A DNA stretch of 5,588 nucleotides from an uncultured Rhizobiaceae group bacterium. Lineage in GTDB: Bacteria; Pseudomonadota; Alphaproteobacteria; Rhizobiales; Rhizobiaceae. The position numbers and the translations under genes were made by a program. The notes under the pieces were generated by a model. The model had not been told where the DNA came from and searched no databases. It was given only the letters and a program-made list of their open reading frames with translations. This document shows, piece after piece, positions 4,155-5,588 of the stretch. The stretch covers positions 1 through 5,588 of the forward strand of contig CALLHT010000080.1 of NCBI GenBank assembly GCA_938009335.1, in the 5' to 3' direction. Position 1 is the stretch's first letter; every line of letters starts with the position of its first letter.

Positions 4155-5588
4155 TTATGCTGCGCGGTTAAGGTTCCGCAACACGTAGTGAAGAATGCCG
4201 CCAGCGTTGTAATAATCGAGTTCGTCTTCTGTATCGACACGGACCAGAAGTTCGATATTTTTCACTGAACCATCGCTGAATGTGATTTCAGCAGTCAGTG
4301 TTTGGCGTGGTTTCAAGTCTGCAAGGCCTTTGATGGTGACTTGCTCATCACCTTTCATGCCAAGACTTTCCCAGCTGTCATCGCCTGTGAAGACGAGCGG
4401 CAGAACACCCATACCAATCAGGTTCGAACGGTGAATTCGCTCAAATGATTGAGTTACAACCGCGCGTACACCCAAAAGGCGTGTGCCTTTCGCAGCCCAG
4501 TCGCGAGATGACCCTGTGCCGTATTCTTTGCCTGCAAAGATGATCAGCGGCGTGCCTTCTTCTTTGTAGCGCATGGCAACATCGTACATCGCGCCTTGCT
4601 CACCCGAAGGATAGTGCTTCGAGAAACCACCTTCGACATCGCTCAACATCTGATTCTTGATGCGAATGTTCGCAAACGTACCGCGCATCATGATCTCATG
4701 GTTGCCACGACGAGAACCGTAAGAGTTAAAGTCGATTGGGCGCACCTGACGGTCAGTCAAATACCCACCCGCAGGCGTTTCTGACTTAAATGACCCAGCC
4801 GGAGAGATGTGGTCGGTTGTGATCGAGTCAGCAAACAGACCCAGAATGCGCGCGCCATTGATGTCTTCGATCGGTTCAGCTTCCATCGTCATGCCTTCGA
4901 AGTATGGCGGGTTCTGAACGTATGTTGAGTTTGAAGACCAACCATACGTCTCGCCGCCTTCAACTTCGATTTTCTGCCAGCCAGCGTCACCCTTGAAGGC
5001 ATTGCCATAACGGGTATGGAACATGTCTTCGTTGATGGATGTGCGGATTAGATCTGCAATCTCCGTTGAAGAAGGCCAGATGTCTTTCAAATATACATCG
5101 TTGCCATCCTGATCCTGACCCAGAGGATCCGTGTTCAGGTTTACATGAAGAGAACCTGCGATCGCATAAGCAACAACCAATGGTGGTGAAGCAAGGTAGT
5201 TTGCGCGACAATCCGGGCTCACGCGGCCTTCAAAGTTACGGTTGCCTGAAAGAACAGATGTGGCCAGCACATCGTTTTCATTAATTGCATTTGAGATTGG
5301 CTCAGGCAATGGACCGGAATTACCGATACAGGTCGTACAACCATAACCTACGAGGTTGAAGCCCATTGCATCGAGATCATCCTGAAGGTTTGCTTTTTTA
5401 AGATAATCGGTCACGATTTGCGAGCCGGGTGCAAGGGATGTTTTCACCCAAGGTTTAACCGTCAGGCCTTTCGCGCGTGCGTTACGGGCAAGAAGACCAG
5501 CGCCAATCATCACAGACGGGTTTGATGTGTTGGTACAAGACGTAATCGCCGCAATCACCACATCGCCATCGTCGATTTTGTAGTTTGA
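4155..5588 (-). CDS. acnA: Aconitate hydratase A, C-terminal half (5' end cut off)
   Basis: Cytoplasmic [4Fe-4S] enzyme that isomerises citrate to isocitrate through cis-aconitate in the TCA cycle. The frame is open to the window edge, where the codons before the GTG at 5561 read SNYKIDDGD, the normal run-up to VVIAAITSCTNTSNP, so that GTG is internal. The visible 477 residues leave about 420 of the usual 890-900 missing. Numbering from the edge, the three cluster cysteines are Cys18 (SCTNTSNP), Cys84 and Cys87 (YGCTTCIGN). Their spacing (66 and 3) is the same as Cys437/503/506 of IRP1, which supports the AcnA/IRP1 type rather than AcnB. Downstream come SITTDHISPAGSF, NSYGSRRGNHEIMMRGTFAN, the swivel-domain motif GKEYGTGSSRDWAAKG with the catalytic-type serine, and RIHRSNLIGMGVLPL. 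No defects are seen. In relatives a second role as an RNA-binding apo-protein is known; nothing here tests it. Confidence 0.97.
   Translation of the reverse strand, partial: SNYKIDDGDVVIAAITSCTNTSNPSVMIGAGLLARNARAKGLTVKPWVKTSLAPGSQIVTDYLKKANLQDDLDAMGFNLVGYGCTTCIGNSGPLPEPISNAINENDVLATSVLSGNRNFEGRVSPDCRANYLASPPLVVAYAIAGSLHVNLNTDPLGQDQDGNDVYLKDIWPSSTEIADLIRTSINEDMFHTRYGNAFKGDAGWQKIEVEGGETYGWSSNSTYVQNPPYFEGMTMEAEPIEDINGARILGLFADSITTDHISPAGSFKSETPAGGYLTDRQVRPIDFNSYGSRRGNHEIMMRGTFANIRIKNQMLSDVEGGFSKHYPSGEQGAMYDVAMRYKEEGTPLIIFAGKEYGTGSSRDWAAKGTRLLGVRAVVTQSFERIHRSNLIGMGVLPLVFTGDDSWESLGMKGDEQVTIKGLADLKPRQTLTAEITFSDGSVKNIELLVRVDTEDELDYYNAGGILHYVLRNLNRAA

Noticed and set aside
5559..5561. GTG at 5561 as the start of acnA
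   Set aside because: The codons before it read as normal aconitase sequence up to the window edge, so the gene continues beyond the window.
3256..5588. acnA-DUF1223 operon
   Set aside because: An 11-bp stem with six T and a plausible separate promoter lie between the two genes.

Overview
The window suggests an alphaproteobacterium of moderate GC, most likely a marine member of the Hyphomicrobiales/Rhizobiales. The grounds are the proteins, which resemble alphaproteobacterial family members, a DUF2794 protein (a family I know mainly from this class), a DUF1223 thioredoxin-like protein next to acnA, and a possible ybhL-type leader before a Bax-inhibitor-1 gene. These names come from reading motifs, not from a database search. 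The window is ordinary chromosomal backbone: I see no mobile element, CRISPR array, tRNA or rRNA.

Layout. On the + strand, 3-1610 is the C-terminal two thirds of a large FtsX-type ABC permease (YbbP-like), cut by the left edge and followed by a modest hairpin terminator. A promoter and short structured leader (about 1673-1750) precede a complete seven-TM Bax-inhibitor-1 family gene (1762-2496), which ends in a strong terminator with a UNCG-type tetraloop. On the - strand come a DUF2794 gene (2568-2930), a secreted DUF1223 protein with a CxxC thioredoxin motif (3256-4005), and the C-terminal half of aconitase A (4155-5588, cut by the right edge). acnA has its own strong terminator and DUF1223 its own plausible promoter, so the three - strand genes do not look like one operon.

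The most interesting part is the 325-base gap between DUF2794 and DUF1223 (2931-3255). It ends in a textbook rho-independent terminator on the + strand, although no + strand gene lies within about 700 bases upstream and the nearest one already has its own terminator. Just before it sits an 11-bp perfect stem with a C-rich loop, itself enclosed by a weaker stem. Together these indicate an independently transcribed small RNA of about 130 nt. I could not assign it to a known family. The same gap holds a 10-bp palindrome, an imperfect inverted repeat, and an extended -10 element that may drive DUF2794.

Functionally the genes are a mixed housekeeping set: TCA-cycle aconitase, a probable envelope redox-fold protein, two membrane proteins (a lipid or envelope-related ABC permease and a BI-1 channel-like protein), and a conserved protein of unknown role. 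Nothing in the sequence ties them into one pathway.
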